A DNA stretch of 64,000 nucleotides from Tabrizicola_A sp964393035 (GTDB lineage: Bacteria > Pseudomonadota > Alphaproteobacteria > Rhodobacterales > Rhodobacteraceae), in NCBI GenBank assembly GCA_964393035.1, contig CAYMRX010000005.1, positions 62,001 to 126,000 on the forward strand, read 5' to 3'. The translations under genes were made by a program, and so were the position numbers. The notes under the pieces are model-generated. The model searched no databases. It saw only the letters and a list, made by a program, of their open reading frames with translations, and was not told where the DNA came from. This document shows positions 41,580 to 51,012 of this stretch, piece after piece (positions within the stretch are counted from its first letter, which is position 1; every line of letters starts with the position of its first letter).

Positions 41580-43895
41580 TTATTCCGCCGTCAGCAGCGG
41601 TGGCTTTTGCCCGGTCAGCCGGGGTTTCTGCGGCTCCTCATAGCTGAGATGCAGCATGCCGTCTTTCACGCCCACATGCACGGTTCCGCCTTTGGTCAGC
41701 TTGCCGAACAACAGTTCTTCGGCCAGCGGTTTCTTGATGTGCTCCTGAATGACCCGGCCCAAGGGGCGCGCGCCCATCTTGTCATCATAGCCTTTTTCGC
41801 CCAGCCAATCGGCAGCTTCGGGCGTAAGGTCGATGTGGACATTGCGGTCGATCAGTTGCGCCTCAAGCTGCAAGACGAACTTGGTCACCACCTGCTGAAT
41901 GATGTCGCGGCCCAAGGGGGCAAAGGCGATGACCGCATCCAGACGGTTGCGGAATTCGGGCGTGAAGATCCGCTCGATCGCGGCGGTATCCTCGCCCGTC
42001 CGGCGCTCGCGGCCAAAGCCGATGGCGGCCTTGGCCATTTCCGAAGCCCCGGCGTTGGAGGTCATGATCAGGATCACATTGCGGAAATCCACCGTCCGGC
42101 CGTTGTGGTCGGTCAGCTTGCCGTGGTCCATCACCTGCAGCAGGATATTGTAGACATCCGGGTGGGCCTTTTCCATCTCGTCCAGCAAGAGGACGCAATG
42201 CGGGTGCTGATCGACCCCGTCGGTCAGCATGCCGCCCTGATCAAAGCCGACATAGCCGGGCGGGGCACCGATCAGGCGGGACACCGCGTGTTTTTCCATA
42301 TATTCCGACATGTCGAAACGCAGGAGTTCCACGCCAAGCGAGGAGGCCAGTTGTTTAGCCACCTCGGTTTTACCCACCCCGGTCGGCCCGGCAAAGAGGT
42401 AATTGCCGATGGGTTTTTCCGGTTCGCGCAGGCCCGCGCGGGCGAGTTTGATGGCCGAACAGAGCGCCTCCACCGCCTTGTCCTGACCGAAAACCACCCG
42501 TTTCAGGGTCTTTTCCAGATCGCGCAGGGTTTCTGCATCATCCTTCGACACCGATTTGGCCGGGATGCGGGCGATTTTGGCAACCACGGCCTCAATCTCT
42601 TTGGTGCCAAGCGTCTTGCGGCGTTTGCCTTCAGGCAGGATGTGCTGGGCAGCGCCCGCCTCGTCGATGACATCAATGGCCGAATCCGGCAGCTTGCGGT
42701 CGTGGATATAGCGCGCCGCCAGTTCCACCGCCGATTTGATCGCGTCATTGGTATAGCGCAGGTCGTGGTGTTCTTCGAAATGCGGCTTCAGCCCCATCAG
42801 GATCTTGATGGTATCGGGGACCGAGGGTTCATTGACGTCGATCTTCTGGAAGCGCCGCGACAGGGCGCGGTCCTTTTCAAAGTGCTGGCGGAATTCCTTG
42901 TAGGTGGTCGATCCCATGCAGCGCAGCTTGCCGCCCTGCAAGGCGGGTTTCAGCAGGTTCGAGGCATCCATCGCCCCGCCCGAGGTGGCCCCCGCGCCGA
43001 TCACCGTGTGAATTTCGTCGATGAACATGATGGCATCGGGGTGGTCTTCCAATTCCTTGACCACCTGTTTCAGCCGTTCCTCAAAATCGCCGCGGTAGCG
43101 GGTACCGGCCAAAAGGGCCCCCATGTCGAGCGAATAGATCGTGGCACCGGACAGGATTTCCGGGGTCTGCTTGTCGACGATCTTCTTGGCCAGACCTTCG
43201 GCGATGGCCGTCTTGCCCACGCCTGGATCGCCCACCAACAGCGGGTTGTTCTTGCGGCGGCGGCACAGAACCTGAATGGCGCGCTCCACCTCGGCCTCGC
43301 GGCCGATCAGCGGGTCAACATCGCCCTTCATCGCCTTGACGTTCAGATCGACGCAATACTTCGACAGCGCCGATTCCTTGGCCTCACCCGCCTCGCCCTT
43401 GGGCGTTTCATGGTCTTCCGCCCCGGAAACCGAGCGCGCCTCGCCATAGGAGGGGTCTTTGGCCACGCCATGCGCAATGAAATTCACCGCGTCATAGCGG
43501 GTCATGTCCTGTTCTTGGAGGAAATACGCCGCGTTCGATTCGCGTTCGGCAAAGATGGCGACCAGCACATTGGCGCCCGTCACCTCATTGCGGCCAGACG
43601 ATTGCACATGGATCGCCGCGCGCTGGATCACGCGCTGGAAAGCGGCGGTCGGCACGGCTTCGGACCCTTCGACATTGGTGACGAGGGTCGACAGATCATC
43701 GTCGATGAAATCGACAAGGGTCTTTTTCAATTCATCCAGATCCACCGAGCAGGCCTTCATCACGCGGGCTGCGTCGGGTTCTTCGATCAGCGCCAGCAGA
43801 AGATGCTCCAGCGTGGCGAGTTCATGGCGGCGCGCATTGGCAAGGGCCAGTGCGGAATGGATTGCCTGTTCCAACGTTGTCGAGAATGACGGCAC
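41580..43895 (-). CDS. clpA: ATP-dependent Clp protease ATP-binding subunit ClpA
   Basis: A 771-residue AAA+ unfoldase of ClpAP. Clp N-domain repeats lie at residues 1-140, a first AAA+ domain has P-loop GDPGVGKTA (222-230) and a second has GPTGVGKTE (501-509). The ClpP-docking IGF loop is at 623-625 in AAIGFGRERR. The start is GTG (43893-43895) with AGGAG nine bases upstream, giving the normal MPSFSTTLEQ N-terminus. clpS, usually just upstream in this group, is not adjacent here. Confidence 0.96.
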   Translation of the reverse strand: MPSFSTTLEQAIHSALALANARRHELATLEHLLLALIEEPDAARVMKACSVDLDELKKTLVDFIDDDLSTLVTNVEGSEAVPTAAFQRVIQRAAIHVQSSGRNEVTGANVLVAIFAERESNAAYFLQEQDMTRYDAVNFIAHGVAKDPSYGEARSVSGAEDHETPKGEAGEAKESALSKYCVDLNVKAMKGDVDPLIGREAEVERAIQVLCRRRKNNPLLVGDPGVGKTAIAEGLAKKIVDKQTPEILSGATIYSLDMGALLAGTRYRGDFEERLKQVVKELEDHPDAIMFIDEIHTVIGAGATSGGAMDASNLLKPALQGGKLRCMGSTTYKEFRQHFEKDRALSRRFQKIDVNEPSVPDTIKILMGLKPHFEEHHDLRYTNDAIKSAVELAARYIHDRKLPDSAIDVIDEAGAAQHILPEGKRRKTLGTKEIEAVVAKIARIPAKSVSKDDAETLRDLEKTLKRVVFGQDKAVEALCSAIKLARAGLREPEKPIGNYLFAGPTGVGKTEVAKQLASSLGVELLRFDMSEYMEKHAVSRLIGAPPGYVGFDQGGMLTDGVDQHPHCVLLLDEMEKAHPDVYNILLQVMDHGKLTDHNGRTVDFRNVILIMTSNAGASEMAKAAIGFGRERRTGEDTAAIERIFTPEFRNRLDAVIAFAPLGRDIIQQVVTKFVLQLEAQLIDRNVHIDLTPEAADWLGEKGYDDKMGARPLGRVIQEHIKKPLAEELLFGKLTKGGTVHVGVKDGMLHLSYEEPQKPRLTGQKPPLLTAE

Positions 43896-44080
43896 CTTGA
43901 TGTGCTCCTGTTTTCAGGGCCGGGAGGGCAGATGCCCAATGATCCGACCGTGGCCTCATAAGGTAAAGGATCGGTTTTCTTTCGACAGTTTCAAGCCCTA
44001 TTTCTGCAAGAATTCGTATCAGCCCAGAAAAGTGATCGCGGGTTGCAGATGCGTTTCAACCCGTGAGGTCGGGGAGGCGC

Positions 44081-44860
44081 CTAGAAGCGGTCCTTGCGCG
44101 AGCGGATTTCGGCAAAAACTTCGGCATCTGGTGCCCCCGCCATGCCAACGGCGGCTTTCACCTGCGGCAGCCCGGCCCGCAAAAAGGGGTTGGTGGCCAG
44201 TTCTTCCTCCAGAACCGACGGCACCGAGGGCAGGCCCTCGCCGCGCGCGCGGGCCACCTCGTGCTGGCGCATGGCAAGGCGCGGGTTGGCCGGTTCGATG
44301 GTGGCGGCAAAGCTGAGGTTCGAGGCGGTGTATTCATGACCCGAACAGATCAAGGTGCCTTCGGGCAGGGCGGCGAGTTTCTGCAAAGACGCCCACATCT
44401 GGTCGGGGCGGCCTTCGAACAGCCGCCCGCAGCCCCCCGCCATCAGGCTGTCGCCGGTAAAGCAGTATCCCGATCCGGCGAAGTAAAGCGCGATATGGCC
44501 AACCGTATGGCCCGGCACGTCGATCACCACAGCTTCTTCGCGGCCGACCGTAACCTTGTCGCCCTCCCACAAGGACCAATCCAGATGCGGCAGACGGTGG
44601 CGGTCGGCCTCGGCGCCCCAGACCTTGGGGCCAAGTGCCCCGCCGGTTGCCGCTTTCAGTGCCGCCACCCCGGCAATATGGTCGTCATGATGATGGGTGA
44701 GGAAAATATCGGTCAGCCGCCATTCCCGCCGCGCAAGTTCGGCCAAAATCGGCCCGGCCTCGGGCACATCCACCACCCCGGTCGCGCCCGTTGCCGGATC
44801 ATGGAGGAGCCAGGCGTAATTGTCCTTCAGGCAGGGCACGGGGACGAGTTCAAGCGGCAT
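44081..44860 (-). CDS. gloB: Hydroxyacylglutathione hydrolase (glyoxalase II)
   Basis: A 259-residue metallo-beta-lactamase-fold enzyme hydrolysing S-lactoylglutathione. The metal motif THHHDDHIAG is near residue 55-64, followed by FTGDSLMAGGCGR and the C-terminal glutathione-binding region ending RSRKDRF. The start at 44860 (MPLELVPVPCLKDNYAW) is the family start. It is divergent from a methyltransferase gene, a pairing common in alphaproteobacteria. Confidence 0.95.
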   Translation of the reverse strand: MPLELVPVPCLKDNYAWLLHDPATGATGVVDVPEAGPILAELARREWRLTDIFLTHHHDDHIAGVAALKAATGGALGPKVWGAEADRHRLPHLDWSLWEGDKVTVGREEAVVIDVPGHTVGHIALYFAGSGYCFTGDSLMAGGCGRLFEGRPDQMWASLQKLAALPEGTLICSGHEYTASNLSFAATIEPANPRLAMRQHEVARARGEGLPSVPSVLEEELATNPFLRAGLPQVKAAVGMAGAPDAEVFAEIRSRKDRF

Positions 44861-44921
44861 GGTATTTCCCACGGTTCCGGGTATCTTGGCTTCAAGATGA
44901 TCCGAAGGGGGCCAAGCTGCA

Positions 44922-45671
44922 ATGCACCTTGATGTGCTTGACCTGCGCAATTTCTATTATCGCACGCAACTGGGCCGGGTGGCGCAGCGCGCGATCCGCG
45001 ATCAGGTGGTGGCGATGTGGCCGCCCCTGGCCGGGCAGACCGTTGCAGGGTTTGGCTTTGCCGTGCCGCTGTTGCGGCCCTATCTGGCCGAGGCGCGCCG
45101 GGTGGTCGGGTTGATGCCGGGACCGCAGGGGGTGATGCCTTGGCCTGCGGGTATGCAGAATGTCTCGGTCCTGTGTGAAGAACATCTTTGGCCCTTGCCG
45201 ACCGGGCTGGTGGATCGGCTGGCGGTCATGCATGGGCTGGAAACCTCGGATGACCCCTCGGCGGTGCTGGCCGAGGCGCACCGCGTGCTGGGGCCGGGGG
45301 GCAGGGCACTGTTTATCGTGCCGAACCGGGCAGGGCTGTGGTCGCGCCGCGACGCCACTCCCTTCGGTTTCGGTCGGCCCTATTCGGCGGGCCAGCTTGA
45401 GGCGCAGCTAAAACGCCACGGCTTTACCCCCGAACGCAATCTGACCGTGCTGCACGCGCCGCCCAGCCAAGCCCCGTTCTGGCTGCGCTCTGCCAATCTG
45501 TGGGAGCGGATCGGCCGCCGCCTGCCGTGGCTTTCGGGCGGTGTCTTGATGGTCGAGGCGTCAAAACAGGTCTACGCCCCCACCCGTGGCGGTCTTGCCG
45601 AACGGATCAAGAAACCCGTCCGCATTTGGGATGGCGCCGCCCAGCCGGTGGGCAGCCCGAAACAGGGCTAG
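44922..45671 (+). CDS. SAM-dependent methyltransferase domain protein
   Basis: A 249-residue protein with a class I methyltransferase layout. The usual Gly-rich SAM loop is degenerate (VAGFGFAVPLLRPYL), while the post-I and motif III region EAHRVLGPGGRALFIVPNR is clear. Substrate is unknown. Divergent from gloB with 61 bp between starts, suggesting a shared promoter region. The degenerate motif I raises the chance of a non-catalytic or unusual member. Confidence 0.8.
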   Translation: MHLDVLDLRNFYYRTQLGRVAQRAIRDQVVAMWPPLAGQTVAGFGFAVPLLRPYLAEARRVVGLMPGPQGVMPWPAGMQNVSVLCEEHLWPLPTGLVDRLAVMHGLETSDDPSAVLAEAHRVLGPGGRALFIVPNRAGLWSRRDATPFGFGRPYSAGQLEAQLKRHGFTPERNLTVLHAPPSQAPFWLRSANLWERIGRRLPWLSGGVLMVEASKQVYAPTRGGLAERIKKPVRIWDGAAQPVGSPKQG

Positions 45672-46055
45672 GGATCGGGCCAAGGTTCGGCGGGGATGCC
45701 GTGGTGCGGTCTTCTGGCGTGAAACTTGAACGGCCCCCCCGACCTTCGAATCAAAGTGCCGGTTCAAGACGCCCCGTTTGTCCCCCGCGAGAGGCCGCAA
45801 GGCATGTGGCCCGACCTGATAGCGCTATACCGCGCGCGGAATTGCGCCATGCCCGCAAGGCCGGGCTTGACCATGCCCGAAAAAGCCCCATTTGCCGCAT
45901 CGTTTTCCTCAGAAAACCCGCCTCTGCCCGGTTGCGGGGTAGGGAAGGCTCTGCTAGAGACGCCCCAAATCGAAAGACGCATGCACCCGCTTGCGCCCCG
46001 GTCGGCATGTGCCTTCCGTGGCAAGGGACGGGTCAAAGACAGCGGAAGGGATGAC
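45672..46055 (+). other. Intergenic leader of the atp operon, no gene seen
   Basis: 384 bases. The atpH frame stays open backwards through most of it, but codon use and lack of similarity argue against coding. It holds the likely atp promoter (45932-45960) and a long 5' leader. Confidence 0.6.
45932..45960 (+). promoter_or_regulatory. Candidate atp operon promoter
   Basis: TTGCGG (45932-45937), 17-bp spacer, TAGAGA (45955-45960), 95 bases before the atpH GTG. It fits the alphaproteobacterial housekeeping pattern moderately well. Confidence 0.45.
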
Positions 46056-46616
46056 GTGTCCGAACCAGCTTCGATCTCTCAGGGCATTGCCGGGCGTTAT
46101 GCGCAGGCATTGTTCGAACTTGCCAAGGAAGCAAAAGACCTGAAGGCGCTTGAGGCAGATGCCGATGCGCTTGGTGCCGCCTTGGCTGCCAGCCCGGCTT
46201 TGGCCGCGATGATCGCCTCTCCGGTGGTTCCGCGCGCCGAACAGGTGGCCGCCATGTCGGCGGTTGCGGCGAAGATGGGCCTGTCGGCCTTGACCGCCAA
46301 CACCTTGGCCCTGATGGGCGGCAACCGCCGCCTGTTCGTGCTGCCGCAACTGGTGGCTGACCTCAAGGCGCGCATCGCCACCGAAAAGGGCGAAGTGACC
46401 GCTGAAGTCACCTCGGCCAGCAAGCTTTCGGCGGTCCAGTCCAAGAAATTGGCTGAAACGCTGAAGGCATCGGTTGGCAAGACCGTGAAACTGAACACCA
46501 CCGTTGATGAAAGCCTCATCGGCGGTCTTATCGTCAAGCTCGGCTCGACCATGATCGACACCTCGGTCAAATCGAAGCTCGCGGCTCTCCAGAATGCAAT
46601 GAAAGAGGTTGGGTGA
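46056..46616 (+). CDS. atpH: F1 ATP synthase subunit delta
   Basis: A 186-residue stator subunit joining F1 to the peripheral stalk. Family features are GIAGRYAQALFELAKEAKDL at the N-terminus and VTSASKLSAVQSKKLAETLKASVGK plus LIGGLIVKLGSTMIDTSVKSKL near the end. The start is GTG 46056 with GGAAGGG just upstream; the longer in-frame extension (110 further codons) is not coding. It is the first gene of atpHAGDC and its stop overlaps the atpA start. Confidence 0.95.
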   Translation: MSEPASISQGIAGRYAQALFELAKEAKDLKALEADADALGAALAASPALAAMIASPVVPRAEQVAAMSAVAAKMGLSALTANTLALMGGNRRLFVLPQLVADLKARIATEKGEVTAEVTSASKLSAVQSKKLAETLKASVGKTVKLNTTVDESLIGGLIVKLGSTMIDTSVKSKLAALQNAMKEVG

Positions 46617-48154
46617 TGGGAATTCAGGCTGCTGAGATCTCTGCGATCCTTAAGGACCAGATCAAGAACTTTGGCAAAGACGCACAGGTGGCCGAAGTTG
46701 GCCGCGTGCTGAGCGTTGGCGACGGCATCGCCCGCGTGCATGGGCTGGACAATGTTCAGGCCGGTGAAATGGTCGAATTCCCCGGCGGGATTCGCGGCAT
46801 GGCGCTGAACCTTGAAGTCGACAACGTCGGCGTCGTGATCTTCGGTTCCGACCAGGACATCAAGGAAGGCGACACCGTCAAGCGCACCAAGTCCATCGTG
46901 GACGTGCCCGCCGGCAACGGCCTTCTGGGCCGCGTCGTGGACGGCCTTGGCAACCCGATCGACGGCAAAGGCCCGATCGCGGCGACCGAGCGTCGGATTG
47001 CCGACCAGAAAGCCCCCGGCATCATTCCCCGTAAATCGGTTCATGAACCGATGGCAACCGGCCTCAAGGCCGTTGACGCCATGATCCCGGTTGGCCGTGG
47101 CCAGCGCGAACTCATCATCGGCGACCGTCAGACCGGCAAGACCGCTGTGGCGCTCGACACCATCCTGAACCAGAAAGTCTATAACGAGGCTGCTGGCGAC
47201 GACGAGTCGAAGAAACTCTACTGCATCTACGTTGCGATCGGCCAAAAGCGTTCGACCGTGGCGCAGTTGGTGAAGAAGCTGGAAGAAACCGGCGCCATCG
47301 ACTACACCATCGTGGTGGCTGCAACCGCTTCGGACCCGGCTCCGATGCAGTTCCTGGCACCCTATGCCGCGACCGCCATGGCGGAATTCTTCCGCGACAA
47401 TGGCCGTCACGCGCTCATCATCTATGATGATCTGTCGAAGCAAGCCGTTGCTTACCGTCAGATGTCGCTTCTGCTGCGCCGCCCGCCGGGCCGTGAAGCC
47501 TATCCGGGCGACGTGTTCTATCTCCACTCCCGCCTCTTGGAACGTTCCTCGAAGCTGAACGAAGACTTCGGCGCAGGTTCGCTGACGGCTCTGCCGATCA
47601 TCGAAACCCAAGGCGGCGACGTGTCGGCCTTTATCCCGACCAACGTGATCTCGATCACCGACGGCCAGATCTTCCTGGAAACCGAGCTGTTCTATCAGGG
47701 CATCCGTCCGGCTGTGAACACCGGTCTGTCGGTGTCCCGCGTGGGTTCGTCGGCTCAGACCAACGCCATGAAATCGGTGGCTGGCAAGGTGAAGCTGGAA
47801 CTCGCTCAGTACCGCGAAATGGCGGCCTTTGCGCAGTTCGGTTCCGACCTTGACGCTTCGACCCAGGCTTTGCTGAACCGCGGCGCGCGTCTGACCGAGC
47901 TGATGAAGCAAAACCAGTACTCGCCGATGACCAACGCCGAAATCGTTTGCGTGATCTACGCAGGCACCTCGGGCGCGCTGGACAAGGTGGCGGTCAAGGA
48001 CGTTGGCCGTTTCGAGGCTGGCTTGCTCAAGCACCTGCGCACCACCGGCAAGGCGCTTTTGGAAGACATCACCAAGAACGACCGCAAAGTCGCGGGCGAT
48101 CTGGAGAAAGCCATCAAAGCCGAGATCGCTGCCTTCGCCAAAGACTTCGCGTAA
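46616..48154 (+). CDS. atpA: F1 ATP synthase subunit alpha
   Basis: The 512-residue non-catalytic nucleotide-binding subunit. Walker A is GDRQTGKT (169-176), the arginine-finger region is NTGLSVSRVGSSAQ, and the N-terminal AAEISAILKDQIKNF helix contacts delta. The ATG at 46616 overlaps the atpH stop (TGATG); a GTG one codon upstream is less likely. Confidence 0.98.
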   Translation: MGIQAAEISAILKDQIKNFGKDAQVAEVGRVLSVGDGIARVHGLDNVQAGEMVEFPGGIRGMALNLEVDNVGVVIFGSDQDIKEGDTVKRTKSIVDVPAGNGLLGRVVDGLGNPIDGKGPIAATERRIADQKAPGIIPRKSVHEPMATGLKAVDAMIPVGRGQRELIIGDRQTGKTAVALDTILNQKVYNEAAGDDESKKLYCIYVAIGQKRSTVAQLVKKLEETGAIDYTIVVAATASDPAPMQFLAPYAATAMAEFFRDNGRHALIIYDDLSKQAVAYRQMSLLLRRPPGREAYPGDVFYLHSRLLERSSKLNEDFGAGSLTALPIIETQGGDVSAFIPTNVISITDGQIFLETELFYQGIRPAVNTGLSVSRVGSSAQTNAMKSVAGKVKLELAQYREMAAFAQFGSDLDASTQALLNRGARLTELMKQNQYSPMTNAEIVCVIYAGTSGALDKVAVKDVGRFEAGLLKHLRTTGKALLEDITKNDRKVAGDLEKAIKAEIAAFAKDFA

Positions 48155-48176
48155 CCGGCCCTGAAGGAGAAGGCAG

Positions 48177-49043
48177 ATGCCCAGCCTTAAGGACCTGAAA
48201 AACAAGATCGCGAGTGTCAAGAACACCCGCAAGATCACCAAAGCAATGCAGATGGTCTCTGCGGCAAAACTGCGCCGGGCGCAGGATGCCGCCGAGGCTG
48301 CCCGCCCCTATGCCGAACGCATGGCTGCTGTCATGTCGGGTTTGGCCGCCGGGGTTGGCAAATCGGCAAGCGCACCGAAACTTCTGGCCGGCAACGGCCA
48401 GGATCAGGTGCATCTTCTGGTGGTGATGACCGCAGAGCGCGGGTTGTGCGGTGGTTTCAACTCGACCATCGTGCGTCTGGCCCGTGCCCGTGCGAACGAG
48501 CTTTTGGCCGCTGGCAAGACCGTCAAGATCCTGACGGTCGGCAAGAAGGGCCGCGAGCAATTGCGCCGTGACCTTGGCGCGCATTTCGTGGGCCATGTGG
48601 ACCTCTCTGAGGTCAAGCGCATCGGCTATAGCCATGCACAAGGCATTGCCCGTGACATTCTCGCCCGCTTTGAAGCTGGCGAATGTGATGTGGTAACGCT
48701 GTTCTTCAACCGCTTCCAGTCGGTGATCAGCCAGATCCCGACGGCGCAGCAGGTCATTCCTGCCGTCTTCGAAGAAGCGGGTGGCTCGGCCCAGTATGAC
48801 TACGAACCCAGCGAGGAGGCCATTCTGGCCGACCTTCTGCCGCGGGGCGTGGCCACGCAGGTCTTCACGGCTCTTTTGGAAAATGGTGCCTCGGAACAGG
48901 GCGCGCGGATGTCCGCCATGGACAACGCGACCCGCAACGCAGGCGAGATGATCACCAAGTACACGACGATCTACAACCGTTCGCGTCAGGCTGCGATCAC
49001 CAAAGAGCTTATCGAAATCATTTCGGGCGCTGAAGCGCTCTGA
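48177..49043 (+). CDS. atpG: F1 ATP synthase subunit gamma
   Basis: The 288-residue central rotor shaft. N- and C-terminal long helices form the coiled coil (LKDLKNKIASVKNTRKITKA at the start; NATRNAGEMITKYTTIYNRS near the end), with the TAERGLCGGFN motif in the globular part. Strong AAGGAGAAGG ribosome site. Third gene of the operon. Confidence 0.98.
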   Translation: MPSLKDLKNKIASVKNTRKITKAMQMVSAAKLRRAQDAAEAARPYAERMAAVMSGLAAGVGKSASAPKLLAGNGQDQVHLLVVMTAERGLCGGFNSTIVRLARARANELLAAGKTVKILTVGKKGREQLRRDLGAHFVGHVDLSEVKRIGYSHAQGIARDILARFEAGECDVVTLFFNRFQSVISQIPTAQQVIPAVFEEAGGSAQYDYEPSEEAILADLLPRGVATQVFTALLENGASEQGARMSAMDNATRNAGEMITKYTTIYNRSRQAAITKELIEIISGAEAL

Positions 49044-49060
49044 CGAACCGGAGAAACACT

Positions 49061-50503
49061 ATGGCAAAAGCACCGAAAGCAGCTGCCGCGGCAGGCAAGG
49101 TCACCCAGGTGATCGGCGCCGTGGTTGACGTGCAGTTCGAAGGCGCGCTTCCCGCGATTCTGAACGCACTCATCACCGACAACAACGGCAAGAAACTGGT
49201 TCTGGAAGTTGCCCAGCACCTGGGCGAAAACACCGTCCGCACCATCGCCATGGACGCGACCGAAGGTCTGGTTCGTGGCGCTGGCGTCACCGACACCGGC
49301 GCGCCGATCTCGGTTCCGGTCGGCGACGCGACCCTTGGCCGTATCCTGAACGTCATCGGCGAGCCGGTTGACGAAAAGGGCCCGGTTGTCGCGAAAGAAA
49401 CCCGCGCCATCCACCAGCCCGCTCCGTCCTTCTCGGAACAGGCCACCGAAAGCCAGGTTCTGGTGACCGGCATCAAGGTGATCGACCTGCTGGCGCCTTA
49501 CGCCAAGGGCGGCAAGATCGGCCTGTTCGGCGGCGCCGGCGTGGGCAAGACCGTTCTCATCATGGAACTCATCAACAACATCGCCAAAGTGCACTCGGGT
49601 TACTCGGTGTTCGCAGGCGTTGGTGAACGCACCCGTGAAGGCAACGACCTTTACCACGAGATGATCGAATCCGGCGTTATCAAGATTGATGACCTGACCG
49701 CTTCGAAAGTGGCCCTTGTCTACGGCCAGATGAACGAACCGCCGGGCGCCCGTGCGCGTGTGGCTCTGACCGGTCTGACCCTGGCCGAACAGTTCCGCGA
49801 CCAGTCCGGCACCGACGTTCTGTTCTTCGTCGACAACATCTTCCGCTTCACCCAAGCGGGTTCGGAAGTGTCGGCCCTTCTCGGCCGTATCCCTTCGGCC
49901 GTGGGCTACCAGCCGACGCTGGCGACCGACATGGGCGCCTTGCAGGAACGCATCACCTCGACCAAGGCTGGCTCGATCACCTCGGTTCAGGCCATCTACG
50001 TTCCGGCCGACGACTTGACCGACCCCGCGCCGGCCACCTCGTTCGCCCACCTCGACGCCACGACCGTTCTGTCGCGCGCCATCTCGGAACTCGGCATCTA
50101 CCCGGCCGTGGACCCGCTGGACAGCACCTCGCGTCTTCTGGACCCGGCCGTCATCGGTCAGGAACACTATGAAGTCGCCCGTTCGGTGCAGGGCACCTTG
50201 CAGCGCTACAAGTCGCTTCAGGACATCATCGCCATCCTTGGCATGGACGAACTGAGCGAAGAAGACAAACTGACCGTGGCTCGTGCGCGTAAGATCCAGC
50301 GCTTCCTGTCGCAGCCCTTCGACGTGGCAAAGGTCTTCACCGGCTCGGACGGCGTTCAGGTTCCCCTGGATGTCACCATCGCCTCGTTCAAGGCGGTTGT
50401 GGCTGGCGAATATGACCACCTGCCGGAAGCGGCCTTCTACATGGTTGGCGGCATCGACGAAGTGATCGCCAAGGCCCAGAAGCTCGCCGCGGCAGCGGCG
50501 TAA
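49061..50503 (+). CDS. atpD: F1 ATP synthase subunit beta
   Basis: The 480-residue catalytic subunit. P-loop GGAGVGKT is at 157-164, the catalytic Glu lies in GVGERTREGND, and the lever segment MDELSEEDKL is complete. An Ala/Lys-rich N-terminal extension of about 12 residues is usual for the group. Separated from atpG by 17 bases. Confidence 0.98.
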   Translation: MAKAPKAAAAAGKVTQVIGAVVDVQFEGALPAILNALITDNNGKKLVLEVAQHLGENTVRTIAMDATEGLVRGAGVTDTGAPISVPVGDATLGRILNVIGEPVDEKGPVVAKETRAIHQPAPSFSEQATESQVLVTGIKVIDLLAPYAKGGKIGLFGGAGVGKTVLIMELINNIAKVHSGYSVFAGVGERTREGNDLYHEMIESGVIKIDDLTASKVALVYGQMNEPPGARARVALTGLTLAEQFRDQSGTDVLFFVDNIFRFTQAGSEVSALLGRIPSAVGYQPTLATDMGALQERITSTKAGSITSVQAIYVPADDLTDPAPATSFAHLDATTVLSRAISELGIYPAVDPLDSTSRLLDPAVIGQEHYEVARSVQGTLQRYKSLQDIIAILGMDELSEEDKLTVARARKIQRFLSQPFDVAKVFTGSDGVQVPLDVTIASFKAVVAGEYDHLPEAAFYMVGGIDEVIAKAQKLAAAAA

Positions 50504-50512
50504 GGGGGCATC

Positions 50513-50905
50513 ATGGCAGCCACCCTGCAATTCGACCTCGTCTCGCCCGAGCGGAAGCTTGCTTCCGTTCAGGCGACCGAGGTGCAGATCCCTGGGGCCG
50601 ATGGCGACCTGACGGCGATGGAGGGGCACGCCCCCACCATCACCACGCTGCGCCCCGGCATCCTGAAGTCGATCTCGACCGAGGGCATCAAGTCCTATGT
50701 CGTGACCGGCGGTTTCGCTGAAATTTCGGCTTCGGGCGTTTCGGTTCTGGCCGAACGTGCCGTTCCGGTTGAAGAAGCGACCGTGGAGCTGATGGATCAA
50801 CTGATTGCCGACGCCACCGAGGCATCGGCGGTCGCCGCCGACAAGGACGCCGCCGACAAGGCGATGGCCGATCTCGTGGCGCTGCGCGCGGCAGTCAACC
50901 TCTAA
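50513..50905 (+). CDS. atpC: F1 ATP synthase subunit epsilon
   Basis: 130 residues: an N-terminal beta-sandwich (LQFDLVSPERKLASVQATEVQIPGADGDLTAMEGHAP) followed by a shortened helical C-terminus rich in Ala and Asp. Last gene of the operon, ended by a strong terminator. In alphaproteobacteria inhibition of reverse rotation is mainly by the zeta protein (not in the window), which fits the short epsilon tail. Confidence 0.96.
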   Translation: MAATLQFDLVSPERKLASVQATEVQIPGADGDLTAMEGHAPTITTLRPGILKSISTEGIKSYVVTGGFAEISASGVSVLAERAVPVEEATVELMDQLIADATEASAVAADKDAADKAMADLVALRAAVNL

Positions 50906-50922
50906 GCTGTGACCAGATTTGC

Positions 50923-50953
50923 AAAAGGCCCCGGTTTTCCGGGGCCTTTTCCT
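50923..50953 (+). terminator. Strong Rho-independent terminator of atpHAGDC
   Basis: A perfect 12-bp stem AAAAGGCCCCGG (50923-50934) and CCGGGGCCTTTT (50939-50950) with loop TTTT and further T-rich bases, 18 bases after the atpC stop. Confidence 0.93.
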
Positions 50954-51012
50954 TTGTTGACCCATTCTTGCCAAAATCGTCTAGTATCCGGCCTTGAACG
51001 AAGGGAATTGCG

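Noticed and set aside
45726..46055. A 110-codon upstream extension of the atpH frame
   Set aside because: Composition unlike coding sequence and not part of the delta subunit; the GTG at 46056 has a good ribosome site and gives the normal length.
46097..50974. Long minus-strand open frames (714 and 662 codons) across the atp operon
   Set aside because: Shadows of atpA-atpC; composition is His/Gly/Arg-rich as typical for antisense frames.
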